Assembly (NCBI RefSeq): GCF_014650715.1
Contig: NZ_BMVM01000002.1
Coordinates: 682,001-746,000, forward strand
DNA length: 64,000 bases
Origin: Streptomyces bluensis
Lineage (GTDB): Bacteria > Actinomycetota > Actinomycetes > Streptomycetales > Streptomycetaceae
Direction: 5' to 3'
Below the pieces are notes generated by a model, which ran no database searches, was not told where the DNA came from, and saw only the letters and a list, made by a program, of their open reading frames with translations. The first letter of the stretch is position 1, and each line of letters starts with the position of its first letter. The translations under genes and the position numbers were made by a program. This document shows, piece after piece, positions 8,984 to 17,713 of this stretch.

Positions 8984-9078
8984 GATCGGCATGACGAACA
9001 CAGGCTAGTCACAGTGAGCTCGACCGGGCAATGGCCGGGCAGTGACCGGGAAACCCGGGGCGGACCGCGGCACCCCCC

Positions 9079-9507
9079 TCAGGCGGCCTCCTGCCGGACC
9101 CGCCCGTGCAGAAGCAGATAGAAGGTCTGCAACGACTCCTCCCGCCCCACCTCGAAGCGGTTCACCACCTTGCCCAGCGGATTCCACACCCGCCCGTCCG
9201 GCATCCGCACCCCGACCGGCTGCCCGAAGTACGCACGCTGCTCGGCGTCGAAGTCCACCCAGACCGCTCCGGCCCGGCGCACCAGCACCTCACCGACGTA
9301 CGCCCCGAGCCCGAACAGCGCCCCGGCCACCCGCTCCCGGTCCGCCGCCCCCTTGCGCAGCCCGTCGACAAGGAAGTCGACGACCCGCAGGCTCGCGACC
9401 GAGTAGTCCAGCGGCAGCCGGTTCCTCTCCGTCAGCCGGGTGACGAACCCGGCGGCGTACCGCCGCATGCCGCCCGCGGTCGACCCCTGCCCCTCATACC
9501 CGGACAT
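9079..9507 (-). CDS. conserved hypothetical protein
   Basis: A 142-aa soluble protein I do not recognise. It has no signal peptide, membrane helix or obvious catalytic motif; it contains Gly/Val-rich segments (LFGLGAYVGEVLVRRAG) and aromatic residues, suggesting a compact alpha/beta fold. ATG 9507 is chosen for the GGGCGGGGG site upstream. It is a single gene between the IclR unit and the glycosyltransferase, transcribed in the same direction as both. Confidence 0.6.
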   Translation of the reverse strand: MSGYEGQGSTAGGMRRYAAGFVTRLTERNRLPLDYSVASLRVVDFLVDGLRKGAADRERVAGALFGLGAYVGEVLVRRAGAVWVDFDAEQRAYFGQPVGVRMPDGRVWNPLGKVVNRFEVGREESLQTFYLLLHGRVRQEAA

Positions 9508-9603
9508 TCCCCCGCCCTTCGGTCGTTGTAGGGAAAGCGGCGTCCACTCCCCCACTGACCAAGCGCAGTTCCGGTCACAAACGTCACAGTCTCCACGACG
9601 ACA

Positions 9604-9623
9604 CTTCACACACCTTCACACAC
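9604..9623. repeat. 10-bp tandem duplication
   Basis: Two adjacent copies of CTTCACACAC just downstream of the glycosyltransferase stop and about 100 bp upstream of the next gene on the same strand. It could be a regulatory direct repeat. Confidence 0.5.
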
Positions 9624-9629
9624 CGTGGT

Positions 9630-10865
9630 TCACGCGGACGCGGGCGGCCTTTCCCGGTCGGCTGCGTCGAGGAGCATGTGCGCGGCCACCGTGGCCCCGT
9701 CGGTGCGGATCGTGGCGGCCACGGCCCTCGCCCGCGCTCGGGTCTCGGGGGTCAGGGCCGTGGTGAGCGCGGCCGACAGGGAGTCGAGGGTCGGCGTCGG
9801 ACCGTCGTGTGCCGCGCCGATGCCCAGCTCGGCCACCCGGGCGGCCCAGTACGGCTGGTCCGCGATCTGGGGCACCACGAGCTGGGGCGCGCCGGCCAGA
9901 GCGGCCGTCGTCGTGGTGCCGGCGCCGCCGTGGTGTACGACGGCGGCCACCCGGCCGAACAGCGCCTGCTGGTTGACCTCGCCGACGAGGAAGCAGTCGT
10001 CCCGGTCGTCGATCGGGGCCAGGTCGGCCCAGCCGCGGGCGAGGAGAACGCGGCGGCCGTGCGCACGGATCGCTTCGATCGCCACCCGGGCGGGGTCCGT
10101 CGCGGTGCGCATGGCCATGCTGCCGAAGCCCACGTACACCGGCGGTGCGCCGGCCTCCAGGAACGTCTCCAGCTCGTCGGGGAGCGGGCGCTCGTCCGGC
10201 AGGATCCACGCTCCGGTCTGCACGAGGTCGAGGTCCGTCATATCCCGCCACGGAACGAGGTTCGGGTCCGCCGCCAGCCACGGCCGGTCGGTGAAGACGT
10301 AGTCACGGACGTTGTCCACCGGGGGCAGGCCGATCGCCGCCCGGTGGCGGTTCTCCGCCTCTCGGTACAACTTGTTCACGCGCTGGGCGTCCTGCTCCCA
10401 CAGCACCTTGAGGTCGGTCTCCTCCCGCGGGGACGGCCCGCCCGGCCGCATCGGCGGAGGGAACCGGCTCGACGGCAGTCCCAACGTATGGAAGCACGCG
10501 AGCACGTAGGGGATGCCGAGTTTCTCGGCCACCGAGCGAGCGCCGGCCGGCATCAGGCCGGTCGCCAGGAGCGCGTCGCATCCCTCGGCCGCCGCGGTGA
10601 GCGTGTCGAACCGTGCGGCGACCAGCTCGGGCGCGAGCCGGAACGCGGCCTCCGCCGACGGCGGCTTCTCGCCGGCAACCACCGAGCGCACGGTCGGTCC
10701 GAGCGGCACCAGCGGCAGTCCGACACGGGCCAGCAGCGCCACGAACTCCTGATCCGGCGGCGCGCAGACGCGCACCTCCGCGCCGAGTTCCCGCAGCCGC
10801 ACCGCGAGTGCCACCACCGGTTCGACGTCCCCGCGCGATCCCCAGGTAGACAACACCACACGCAT
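9630..10865 (-). CDS. GT1 family (UGT/MGT-type) glycosyltransferase
   Basis: A 411-aa GT-B glycosyltransferase. The N-terminus (MRVVLSTWGSRGDVEP) and C-terminal nucleotide-sugar motif (HHGGAGTT, near residue 310) resemble natural-product glycosyltransferases of the glycopeptide GtfB/E type. It would transfer a sugar from an NDP-sugar to a small hydrophobic acceptor or to the aglycone of a specialised metabolite. ATG 10865 gives the best spacing to a GGGGGG site. No sugar biosynthesis or scaffold genes lie beside it, so it may act in detoxification or on an imported substrate. Confidence 0.88.
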   Translation of the reverse strand: MRVVLSTWGSRGDVEPVVALAVRLRELGAEVRVCAPPDQEFVALLARVGLPLVPLGPTVRSVVAGEKPPSAEAAFRLAPELVAARFDTLTAAAEGCDALLATGLMPAGARSVAEKLGIPYVLACFHTLGLPSSRFPPPMRPGGPSPREETDLKVLWEQDAQRVNKLYREAENRHRAAIGLPPVDNVRDYVFTDRPWLAADPNLVPWRDMTDLDLVQTGAWILPDERPLPDELETFLEAGAPPVYVGFGSMAMRTATDPARVAIEAIRAHGRRVLLARGWADLAPIDDRDDCFLVGEVNQQALFGRVAAVVHHGGAGTTTTAALAGAPQLVVPQIADQPYWAARVAELGIGAAHDGPTPTLDSLSAALTTALTPETRARARAVAATIRTDGATVAAHMLLDAADRERPPASA

Positions 10866-11001
10866 GTCGCACATCCCCCCATTCCACAGCTTCCGGCATC
10901 GGCCGACCATCCTGCGGCACGACCAGGGCCTTGCCGCAAGCCCCCCGGTGCGCTATAGGTTGAGAGTGGCAAGGAGTGGGAGCTCCTTGCCTTTGCTTTT
11001 G

Positions 11002-11037
11002 CCCTGCTCTCCCTGCTTCCCCTGCTTCCCCTGCTTT
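11002..11037. repeat. CCCTGCTTC-type tandem repeat
   Basis: About four 9-bp units of CCCTGCTTC or CCCTGCTCT between the SMI1-type gene's stop and the glycosyltransferase start, inside the 186-bp spacer. Confidence 0.7.
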
Positions 11038-11051
11038 CTCGGGGCGCTCGG

Positions 11052-11594
11052 TCACGTCTGGGCAACCGCGGCGAACGAATGACGGGAAACGTCGTCCGCG
11101 ATACTGAACGGACGGAATTCAGGATCGGTAAGGACCCGGGCTATGAATTCGGGCACTCCGATGTCGTAGCGATGCCAGTCCTCAGAATCCGCGATGCGCG
11201 CCACAATCGGCCACTCACGGCCACCCGAGGAGCCGGCCAGCCAGTAGAACCCGTCTCCTGACACCGTGGAGCCCCAGGGAATGAGCCCCTCCTTGCCCGG
11301 CTCGTAGATGCGGTAGGGAGCGAAAACGGGGTCGGCCTCGCCGTCGACGACTCCGTACTCCCGGGCGTCACTCAGGAAACCCCGCCACTGAGTGACCAGG
11401 TCGAACATCCTGCCCTCATCAACGCAGTGCAGGAGAAGGAAGTCCGAGAAGACGCCCCCACCGAATCCCTCGCACAACTCCTTGTAGTCAGCCGGAAGTT
11501 CCGCATCCAGCTCCCGCTCGATCTCAGCCCATGCGACAGGCGATCCCAGCGACTCTCGTCCGGTCACCTCAAGCAGACACCTTGTCCACTTCAT
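11052..11594 (-). CDS. SMI1/KNR4 (SUKH) family protein
   Basis: A 180-aa SUKH-superfamily protein; the WAEIERELDAELPADYKELCEGFGGG segment in the first 50 residues is typical. In bacteria such proteins are often immunity factors against polymorphic or contact-dependent toxins. No toxin gene is adjacent, so it may be an orphan immunity gene. The start at ATG 11594 has only a modest upstream site. Confidence 0.8.
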   Translation of the reverse strand: MKWTRCLLEVTGRESLGSPVAWAEIERELDAELPADYKELCEGFGGGVFSDFLLLHCVDEGRMFDLVTQWRGFLSDAREYGVVDGEADPVFAPYRIYEPGKEGLIPWGSTVSGDGFYWLAGSSGGREWPIVARIADSEDWHRYDIGVPEFIARVLTDPEFRPFSIADDVSRHSFAAVAQT

Positions 11595-11699
11595 CCTTGA
11601 TACCCACTTTTCTATTCCTTTGTCGGTCGGCTTGACGTCGCGTCCGCCGGGCGGCTAGATCCAAGCGCAACGCAGAACACAGATGTCACATATCCATAC

Positions 11700-12317
11700 A
11701 TGACCGTCCCCACAGCCCAGGGAGTGACCGTGCAGGAAGCGAGGCCAGCAGTGAGGCCGGTGGAGTTGGCCTACCTGCCGACGCCCGCGGACGCGGTGAC
11801 GGCGATCCGTGCACGGATGCGCGCCACCCCGGCGGGGCGGTTGCAGAACTGGGTGCTCATCGCCAGCGGGCTCGTCGTGCTGCAGGGGCTCGTCATGAAC
11901 TTCACGGGCCCGAAAGGGCCCAGCTTCCAGTCCACGGTGCTGAGCCTCTCGGCTCTTGCCCTGGTTGTCGGTGTGTATCTGCTGGTCCCGGCGCTCCAGG
12001 GGCGGCAGGTGCACCGCATGATCGCCCCGCAGGGAGAGTTCCAGGCCGTCGTGGACGACAGCGGGGTGCGGGTGGCCTCGCGGTACAGCGAGACGACGTA
12101 CCGGTGGCCGATGCTCACCCGGTACACGGAGACGGACGAGCTGTTCGTCCTGCTGACGCCCGACAGGTACGGCATCGGCATCGTCGTCCTCCCCAAGCGC
12201 GGCGCCGCGGAACCGGTGGACGTCGACCGCTTGCGCGACCTCCTCAACCTGCACGCCACCCGGCTCGGGCCCAAGAGAGTCCGGTCCGGGCGTCCCGAAC
12301 CAGCCCAGCGCGGCTGA
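11700..12317 (+). CDS. YcxB-like membrane protein
   Basis: A 205-aa protein with two membrane helices (about residues 48-68 and 78-100) followed by a cytosolic YcxB-like domain (about 115-175, with YSETTYRWPMLTRYTETDE). Function unknown. ATG 11700 gives the longest form; a GTG at about 11724 after CAGGGA is an alternative. It is divergent from the SUKH gene. Confidence 0.75.
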   Translation: MTVPTAQGVTVQEARPAVRPVELAYLPTPADAVTAIRARMRATPAGRLQNWVLIASGLVVLQGLVMNFTGPKGPSFQSTVLSLSALALVVGVYLLVPALQGRQVHRMIAPQGEFQAVVDDSGVRVASRYSETTYRWPMLTRYTETDELFVLLTPDRYGIGIVVLPKRGAAEPVDVDRLRDLLNLHATRLGPKRVRSGRPEPAQRG

Positions 12318-12406
12318 CCCGACCGCAGCGCTCGCCTGGATAACGCCTGGTCAAGTGGCAAAGTGTCCGAAATTTCCGGCCGCTGGCCATCCGTCATGGC
12401 GTCATG

Positions 12407-12412
12407 TATAAA
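12407..12412 (+). promoter_or_regulatory. candidate -10 box for the MmpS-like gene
   Basis: TATAAA stands out in GC-rich DNA 57 bp before the ATG at 12469. No good -35 is visible at standard spacing. Just upstream, the TCCGAAATTTCCGG stretch contains a short palindrome that may be an operator. Confidence 0.3.
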
Positions 12413-12468
12413 CCGCCCCGGATGCCTGCCGGGCATGCGCAGACTTACTGATTTCCAGGGGGCAGTTC

Positions 12469-12927
12469 ATGGGCGGCACAACCGGGGAATCCACAACGGC
12501 CCTGCGGTCCCGCCGCCCCGACCGCGCGGGGCTGCTGGTGGCCGGGGCGCTGCTGGCCGCCTGCGGCGGGCTCGTCCTGTACGGCGTACTCGACAGCGAG
12601 GACGGGGACACCGCGCGGGAGCGCCCCGCCCCCGCGGCCGCGGTGACGTACGAAGTCACCGGCACCGGCGCCGCCGACATCACCTACCAGGCCCGCGGCG
12701 AGGCCGGGCGCACCGTCACCGTGGGCGCCTCGGACCTGCCCTGGCGCAAGACCGTGGAGGTTCCCCTCGGCACGGAACCCGTCATCGGTATCACCCTGGG
12801 CGACAAGGGCGGGCAGGTACGCTGCGCCCTCGCTGTCCGCGGCGAGCACGTCCAGAGCGCCACCGCCACGGGTGCGTTCGGCCGGGCCACCTGCTCCGCC
12901 GCAGCACTCGCTCAAGAGGACCGGTGA
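12469..12927 (+). CDS. MmpS-like exported accessory protein
   Basis: A 152-aa protein with an N-terminal membrane anchor (about residues 20-42) and a beta-sandwich domain resembling mycobacterial MmpS transport accessory proteins (VTYEVTGTGAADITY; LPWRKTVEVPLG). A pair of cysteines (CALAVRG... and TCSAA) could form a disulfide outside the cell. There is no MmpL-type RND transporter gene beside it, so the partner is unknown. A strong CCAGGGGG site supports the start. Confidence 0.75.
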   Translation: MGGTTGESTTALRSRRPDRAGLLVAGALLAACGGLVLYGVLDSEDGDTARERPAPAAAVTYEVTGTGAADITYQARGEAGRTVTVGASDLPWRKTVEVPLGTEPVIGITLGDKGGQVRCALAVRGEHVQSATATGAFGRATCSAAALAQEDR

Positions 12928-12947
12928 GCGGGGGCGCTTTCCAGGTG

Positions 12948-14189
12948 TCAGCGGCGGGCCCGTGGGTCGCCCAGTTCGCCCCGTAATCGTTGGGCCCGTA
13001 ACACCAGTTCCAGTTCGAAGCGGCGGTCCGGGTCGTCGATCTCGTCGCCCCACAACTCCCGTATCTGCCTCAGGCGGTAGCGCACCGTCTGAGGGTGGAC
13101 GCCCAGGCGTGCGGCCACCTCGGGGGCGCCGCCGCGGGTCTCCAGCCAGGCCAGCAGGGTCTCCGCCAGGCGGCGGCCGTGAGCGGGGCCGCAGTGCGCG
13201 AGCGGGGCCAGGCACCGCAGGGCCAGGTCGTCGATGAGTTCCTCGGGCTGCAACAGCACCAGCGCCTCCGTGTGCTCCGTGCAGTGCAGCACCTCCCCGC
13301 CGGGCAGCAGCCGCCGTTCCATCAGCCGTACCGCGGCCTCGGCCCAGCGCAGCGACTTCGCGGCGTCGGGCAGCGGCACGGGCGGGCCGATCGCGCCGGA
13401 CCAGCCGGTCAGGGCGCGGTGGAGCAGTTCGGGGCGGCCGGCCGCGCCGGGGTCGGGTACGACCATGCGGGGCTGCTCGTACTCCATGTCGAGCAGCACG
13501 CCCTGGCTCACGGCGGGGGCGACGGCTTCACGCGCCGGACGCAACAGGACCCCCACGGCGACCTTCTCGGGCAGCGGCCAGCCGATCCGGGCCGCCCGTT
13601 CCGTGAGCGCCTCCCCCGGGTCGCCCCGGTGGTGCTCCGACAACAGCAGCTCTATCAGGCGGCGTTGCAGGCGGAGCCGTTCGCCCGCCTGGCGGGCCGC
13701 CGCCTCCGCGTAGCCGCGCACCGACTGGTCCACCAGGCCGTCGAGGTACTCGTAGCCGGCGTCGACGAGTTCGTACATCGCCGGTGGCGGGATCTCGACG
13801 CGCTGGCCGATCTCCGCGAAACGGCGCCAGGCAAGCCGTACACCCAGGCGGTAGATCGCCTGGAGCGAGTCGAGGCTGCGGCCGTTCAGTCCCTCACCGC
13901 GGCCGAACTCCTGGAAGACGCCCGGAGGGACGCGCGGGCGGCCCTCCGCCGTCTCCAGGTGCTGCACGAAGACCTCAAGGGCGCGGCGGATGCCGACCAG
14001 CGCCATCGGCTCGCCGGAGTCGTCGAGTATGAAGGGCAGATGCGGGTACTCGCGGCGGATCTCCCGCAGGATCTCCTCGGCGAGCACCGGGGCCTCCGCC
14101 ATGGCGAGCGCGGCGAACTGGCGCACCTGGAAGCGGGGTACGTCGCGCCAGGCCGAGCGGGTGGTGACGGTGCCCTGGCGGCGGGTCAC
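12948..14189 (-). CDS. PucR/CdaR family transcriptional regulator
   Basis: A 413-aa regulator with a C-terminal PucR-type helix-turn-helix (about residues 345-400; ARLGVHPQTVRYRLRQIRELWG) and a central GGDEF-like/CdaR region, preceded by an N-terminal sensor-like region. Such proteins control purine, glycolate or amino-acid catabolism genes. Its GTG start lies only three bases after the TGA of the upstream microprotein gene, suggesting translational coupling. No obvious target enzyme adjoins. Confidence 0.85.
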   Translation of the reverse strand: MTRRQGTVTTRSAWRDVPRFQVRQFAALAMAEAPVLAEEILREIRREYPHLPFILDDSGEPMALVGIRRALEVFVQHLETAEGRPRVPPGVFQEFGRGEGLNGRSLDSLQAIYRLGVRLAWRRFAEIGQRVEIPPPAMYELVDAGYEYLDGLVDQSVRGYAEAAARQAGERLRLQRRLIELLLSEHHRGDPGEALTERAARIGWPLPEKVAVGVLLRPAREAVAPAVSQGVLLDMEYEQPRMVVPDPGAAGRPELLHRALTGWSGAIGPPVPLPDAAKSLRWAEAAVRLMERRLLPGGEVLHCTEHTEALVLLQPEELIDDLALRCLAPLAHCGPAHGRRLAETLLAWLETRGGAPEVAARLGVHPQTVRYRLRQIRELWGDEIDDPDRRFELELVLRAQRLRGELGDPRARR

Positions 14190-14192
14190 CTC

Positions 14193-14345
14193 TCAGCGCT
14201 CCGCGCCGGCGTTCTCGTAGGTGATCAGCGGGGTGTTCGGCTGGTCCGGGGTCGCCTCCAGCAGGGCTACGGCACCGAGCGCGGCGCCCACGGCGAGCGC
14301 GGCCGCGACGGCGACGGTGGTGAGGGCGGCGAGCAGTCTGGACAT
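14193..14345 (-). CDS. DUF2613-like membrane microprotein
   Basis: A 50-aa protein: one hydrophobic helix rich in Ala, Val and Gly (residues 4-29), then a short tail ending in PNTPLITYENAG, the pattern of actinobacterial DUF2613 proteins. Function unknown. ATG 14345 is the likely start, although the frame is open upstream through the TCGAAA repeat array. It is probably co-expressed with the PucR regulator, three bases downstream. Confidence 0.65.
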   Translation of the reverse strand: MSRLLAALTTVAVAAALAVGAALGAVALLEATPDQPNTPLITYENAGAER

Positions 14346-14364
14346 CGACGGGTCAGCCTCTCTG

Positions 14365-14431
14365 TCGAACGGTCTTGTCGAAAGATCTGTCCGAAGACGC
14401 GTCGAAAGACGTGTCGAAAGATCTCTCGAAA
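14365..14431. repeat. 12-bp-period TCGAAA array
   Basis: TCGAA(A/C) hexamers (one changed to TCCGAA) start at 14365, 14378, 14390, 14402, 14414 and 14426, so they fall on one face of the helix about every 12 bp. The array lies 20-86 bp upstream of the microprotein start, in its leader or promoter. Confidence 0.85.
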
Positions 14432-14508
14432 GGTCGTCCCCACCCGGGCACCCGGCCACATGGCCGGGGACCTGGCCCGGCTCCAGCCCGGCCCAGTCTC
14501 GACAAGCA

Positions 14509-14538
14509 TTGACACTCCGTCAAGAGTGCGCCTACGGT
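14509..14538 (+). promoter_or_regulatory. promoter with overlapping dyad upstream of the DUF3068 gene
   Basis: A consensus -35 (TTGACA, 14509-14514) and TACGGT (14533-14538) are separated by 18 bp. The -35 is also the left arm of the perfect dyad TTGAC-N5-GTCAA (14509-14523), so a bound regulator would block polymerase. The rest of 14432-14667 holds no gene I can support. Confidence 0.55.
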
Positions 14539-14667
14539 TCCCGGCCCATGGTGCGTGCCGTGCGAAACAGCGCGGCACCGCCTACCGCACGCGCACTTTC
14601 CCCCATGGCGCGCGACCCCGGCGTACCCGTACGCCCGTCGCGCCGACCCAAGTCACTGGAGTGCCGG

Positions 14668-15648
14668 ATGCGCCGTTCTGCCTCACCGTTATCCCTGGTC
14701 ACCTTGGGGGTCGGCACCTTCCTGCTGGTGCTGGCACCCCTGCTCGCGTGGTACGTGGAGCCGCGGGCCGCGGTGAACCCGATCGACATCGACACCACCG
14801 CCGTCTACACCGGAACCGGCAGCGTCTTCGACCTGGAGGACGTGAGGACCGTACCGGGTCAGAGGATCACCATCACCCAGCGGGTGCGCGGGGACGTCAC
14901 CGACAGCGAGCGCAGCGGGAGGGCCGCGGTCTGGGACGTGACGACCTCGGTCGACACCGACCAGTCGCTGCCCGCCGCCGACCCGCACGACGCGCTGGAC
15001 TTCACCCCGCATCGCTGGGTCAGCGACCGCCGGACCAACCGGCCCGTGCACTGCTGCGGTGAGAAGCCCTACATCCAGGGCGAGGCCTATCTGAAGTTCC
15101 CCTTCGACGTGCAGAAGCGCGACTACCGCTGGTGGGACAACACCCTCGGCGCGACCGTGACCCTCCACTACCGGGGGGAGAAGAAGGTCCGCGGGTACGA
15201 GGGCTACCGGTTCACCGGCTCCGTGCCCGCGACGAGGAACGGCACCCGGCTGGTGCCGGGCGCGATCGTCGACGAGCCGAACCGTCCGCAGGTGGTCGCC
15301 GAGGAGTGGTACTCCAACCACGGCATCGAGTTGGTCGTGGACCAGGCCACCGGACGCGTGCTCTACGCGCAGACGGGACCGCGCCAGACGCTGCGGGCGC
15401 CCGGCGGGAAGAAGGACGCGGCTGTGCTCCTCGACAGCCGGAAGATCGCGTTCACTGCCGGCACACAGAAGTTCGCGGTCGAGCAGGCGAAGAAGGACAG
15501 TGGTCAACTGCTTCTGGTGGGACGGACGTTGCCCGTGGGTGCGGCTGTGCTCGGGTTCGTTCTCGTCGTGGTGGGTGCCGTTTCGGTGGTGCGTGGGCGT
15601 CCACATCCCGAAACGTCCGAGTCATCCCAGGGCGCACTCACAATTTGA
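14668..15648 (+). CDS. DUF3068 (PorA-like) membrane-anchored exported protein
   Basis: A 326-aa protein with a membrane helix at each end (about residues 8-28 and 288-308) and a large extracytoplasmic beta-rich domain, the layout of actinobacterial DUF3068 proteins. A CysCys pair (HCCGEKPY, near residue 128) is in the exported part. Function unknown; the family is envelope-associated. ATG 14668 follows a CTGGAG site. Its position ahead of the glycan locus, with the same dyad type before it and at its stop codon, suggests shared control. Confidence 0.8.
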   Translation: MRRSASPLSLVTLGVGTFLLVLAPLLAWYVEPRAAVNPIDIDTTAVYTGTGSVFDLEDVRTVPGQRITITQRVRGDVTDSERSGRAAVWDVTTSVDTDQSLPAADPHDALDFTPHRWVSDRRTNRPVHCCGEKPYIQGEAYLKFPFDVQKRDYRWWDNTLGATVTLHYRGEKKVRGYEGYRFTGSVPATRNGTRLVPGAIVDEPNRPQVVAEEWYSNHGIELVVDQATGRVLYAQTGPRQTLRAPGGKKDAAVLLDSRKIAFTAGTQKFAVEQAKKDSGQLLLVGRTLPVGAAVLGFVLVVVGAVSVVRGRPHPETSESSQGALTI

Positions 15649-15659
15649 CGAAGCGTCAG
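15645..15659 (+). promoter_or_regulatory. second TTGAC-N5-GTCA dyad, at the head of the glycan locus
   Basis: TTGAC-N5-GTCAG overlaps the stop codon of the DUF3068 gene and lies about 155 bp before the GT4 start. It has the same arm length and spacing as the dyad at 14509-14523. Confidence 0.45.
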
Positions 15660-15812
15660 CTCCAAGAGGCCGGAATTTGTCACCTCGGTGAGTAGCAGCT
15701 CCGAACGGCTCAGCGAAAACTGTCCACCCCACCTGAGCACAGCCCACCCCCACCCGGCAGGTTCGCACCCCCCACGCCGCGTTCCGCCCCCCTGAGACGA
15801 GTTGGAGCACCG

Positions 15813-16964
15813 ATGCCCCAGCACGTGCCGTTCTCGCTGCTCGAAGCGTTCCCGCGCTCCGTGCGGCCCTCTCCGGCGCACCCCCCACCACCGCGCCGCA
15901 TCGTTTTCCTGGCCCGCCGTGACCTCGGCAATCCCGCGGCCGGCGGTTCCGAACTCCTCGTCGACCGGCTCGCCGTCGGACTGACCCGGCTCGGTCACCA
16001 GGTGACCCTGCTGTGCGGCGGACCCGCGGCGTTCCGGGACTACCGGGTCGTGTCGGCCGGCGGCGACCTGAGCCACTATCTGCGGGCCAAGTCCTCGTTC
16101 GCCCGCCAGGTCGGCGACTGCGACCTGCTGGTCGAGGTGTGCAACGGCATGCCGTACCTGGCACCGCTGTGGCACGACGGCCCGACGCTGTGCCTGGTCA
16201 ACCATGTGCACACGGAGCTGTGGACCATGCGGTTCGGCGGCCCGCTGGCCCCGGCGGCGCGTCTCGGCCGAAGACTCGAACACTGGGCGCTGGCGGGTGC
16301 GCAGCGGGGGAACCTGCTCGTCGCCGTGTCACCGTCGACGGCGCACGCGCTGCGGGAGATCGGCGTGGAGCGCGAACGGATCAGAGTGGTGCACAACGGG
16401 GTCGAGGAGCCGGGGCCGCGCACGGAACGCTCCCCCGAGCCGCTGTTCGTGGCGGTGGGGCGGCTCGTCGAGTACAAGCGGATCGATCTGCTGCTGCGGC
16501 TGTGGGAGCGGGTACGGCCGGTGACGGGCGGGCGGCTGGTGATCGTGGGTGAGGGCCCCGAGCGTGCCCGCCTTGAGCGGCTCGCGGGCCCCGGCGTGGA
16601 GTTCACCGGTCATGTCTCCGAAGCCGAGAAGCACCGGCTGCTGTGCGCGGCGTGGCTGCTGATGCACCCCTCCGCGGTCGAGGGCTGGGGCCTGGTCGTG
16701 ACCGAGGCGGCGGCCCGCGAGACCCCGGTGATCGCCTTCGACGTGCCGGGGCTGCGCGACTCCGTCGTGGATGGCGAGACGGGTGTGCTGGCCGAGGGCG
16801 CGTCGTCCTTCGCCGCCGCGTGGTGCGCTCTCGCGCTGTCCACGGACCGGCGGGCCCTCATGGGGAAGGCGGCGAGGGAGCGTGCGGGGCGCTTCCGCTG
16901 GGATCACACGGTTCGGCAGTTCGGGGCGGTGGCTGCTGAGGCGGTGAGGGACTGGGTGCCGTGA
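15813..16964 (+). CDS. GT4 family glycosyltransferase
   Basis: A 383-aa GT-B glycosyltransferase of family 4. The N-terminal domain begins with RRIVFLARRDLGNPAAGGSE, typical of the acceptor side. The C-terminal domain carries the donor-site segment (VAVGRLVEYKRIDLLLRLW, near 210) and an E-rich segment near 290-300 (HPSAVEGWGLVVTEAAA) with the retaining EX7E pattern. It is first of a tightly packed gene chain; its stop overlaps the GTG of the next gene. It probably adds a sugar to a lipid-linked or surface glycan. Confidence 0.88.
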   Translation: MPQHVPFSLLEAFPRSVRPSPAHPPPPRRIVFLARRDLGNPAAGGSELLVDRLAVGLTRLGHQVTLLCGGPAAFRDYRVVSAGGDLSHYLRAKSSFARQVGDCDLLVEVCNGMPYLAPLWHDGPTLCLVNHVHTELWTMRFGGPLAPAARLGRRLEHWALAGAQRGNLLVAVSPSTAHALREIGVERERIRVVHNGVEEPGPRTERSPEPLFVAVGRLVEYKRIDLLLRLWERVRPVTGGRLVIVGEGPERARLERLAGPGVEFTGHVSEAEKHRLLCAAWLLMHPSAVEGWGLVVTEAAARETPVIAFDVPGLRDSVVDGETGVLAEGASSFAAAWCALALSTDRRALMGKAARERAGRFRWDHTVRQFGAVAAEAVRDWVP

Positions 16965-17713
16965 GGGTCGGTCAGTTCGGGGGTGGTGTGAAGGATCCCT
17001 CCCTCCGCCGCTCCGTCGCCCTCTTCCGTGCCTTCCTCCGCGAGCAGGACGACCCCGAGTACTGCTACTCCCTCCTCGCCCGGGACGCCGCCGACCAGGT
17101 GGAGGCGTACGGCGGTCCGGTCGACGGGCGGACGGTGGTGGACGTCGGCGGGGGCGGTGGGTACTTCACGGAGGAGTTCCGGCGGCGCGGGGCGCACGCG
17201 TACCTCTTCGAGCCCGACGTCCGGGAGCTGGGGGCCGCGCCGCCCGAGGGCGCGGTCGTCGCGGACGGGTATCTGCTGCCGCTGGGCGGCGGGGTCGCGG
17301 ACGTGTGCTTCTCCTCCAACGTGCTGGAGCACGTGGCCGATCCGGGGACCTTCCTCAGCGAGCTGGTGCGGGTCACCCGGCCCGGCGGGCTGATCTACGT
17401 GTCGTTCACCAACTGGTACTCCCCGTGGGGCGGTCACGAGTGGGCGCCCTGGCACTACCTCGGCGCCGAGCGTGCGCGGGCCCGCTACCGGCGCCGTACC
17501 GGGAGAGAGGCCAAGCACACCCTCGGCGAGAACCTCTTCGCCGTGCACATCGGCCCCACCCTGCGGCAGGTGCGTGCCCGCGACGACGTCAGGGTCGTCT
17601 CGGCGCGCTCCCGCTACTGGCCCTTCCTCGCGGAGACCGTCGTGAAGGCGCCGGTCCTGCGCGAGTTCGCCACCTGGAACCTCCTCCTCATCCTCCGGCG
17701 GTGTCCCCCATGA
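16961..17713 (+). CDS. class I SAM-dependent methyltransferase
   Basis: A 250-aa methyltransferase. Motif I is VVDVGGGGGYF (about residues 56-66), an acidic motif II follows (LFEPD), and NVLEHVADPGTFLSELVRVTRPGG (about 116-139) matches the post-motif region of the Methyltransf_11 family. GTG 16961 overlaps the previous stop; a second GTG at about 16988 is possible. It overlaps the AftD-like gene by 4 bp. The context suggests it methylates a glycan or its lipid-linked precursor. Confidence 0.82.
   Translation: MRVGQFGGGVKDPSLRRSVALFRAFLREQDDPEYCYSLLARDAADQVEAYGGPVDGRTVVDVGGGGGYFTEEFRRRGAHAYLFEPDVRELGAAPPEGAVVADGYLLPLGGGVADVCFSSNVLEHVADPGTFLSELVRVTRPGGLIYVSFTNWYSPWGGHEWAPWHYLGAERARARYRRRTGREAKHTLGENLFAVHIGPTLRQVRARDDVRVVSARSRYWPFLAETVVKAPVLREFATWNLLLILRRCPP

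Noticed and set aside
13095..15062. A plus-strand frame across the PucR gene
   Set aside because: Antisense of the PucR helix-turn-helix and of its promoter region; it crosses the DUF3068 promoter.
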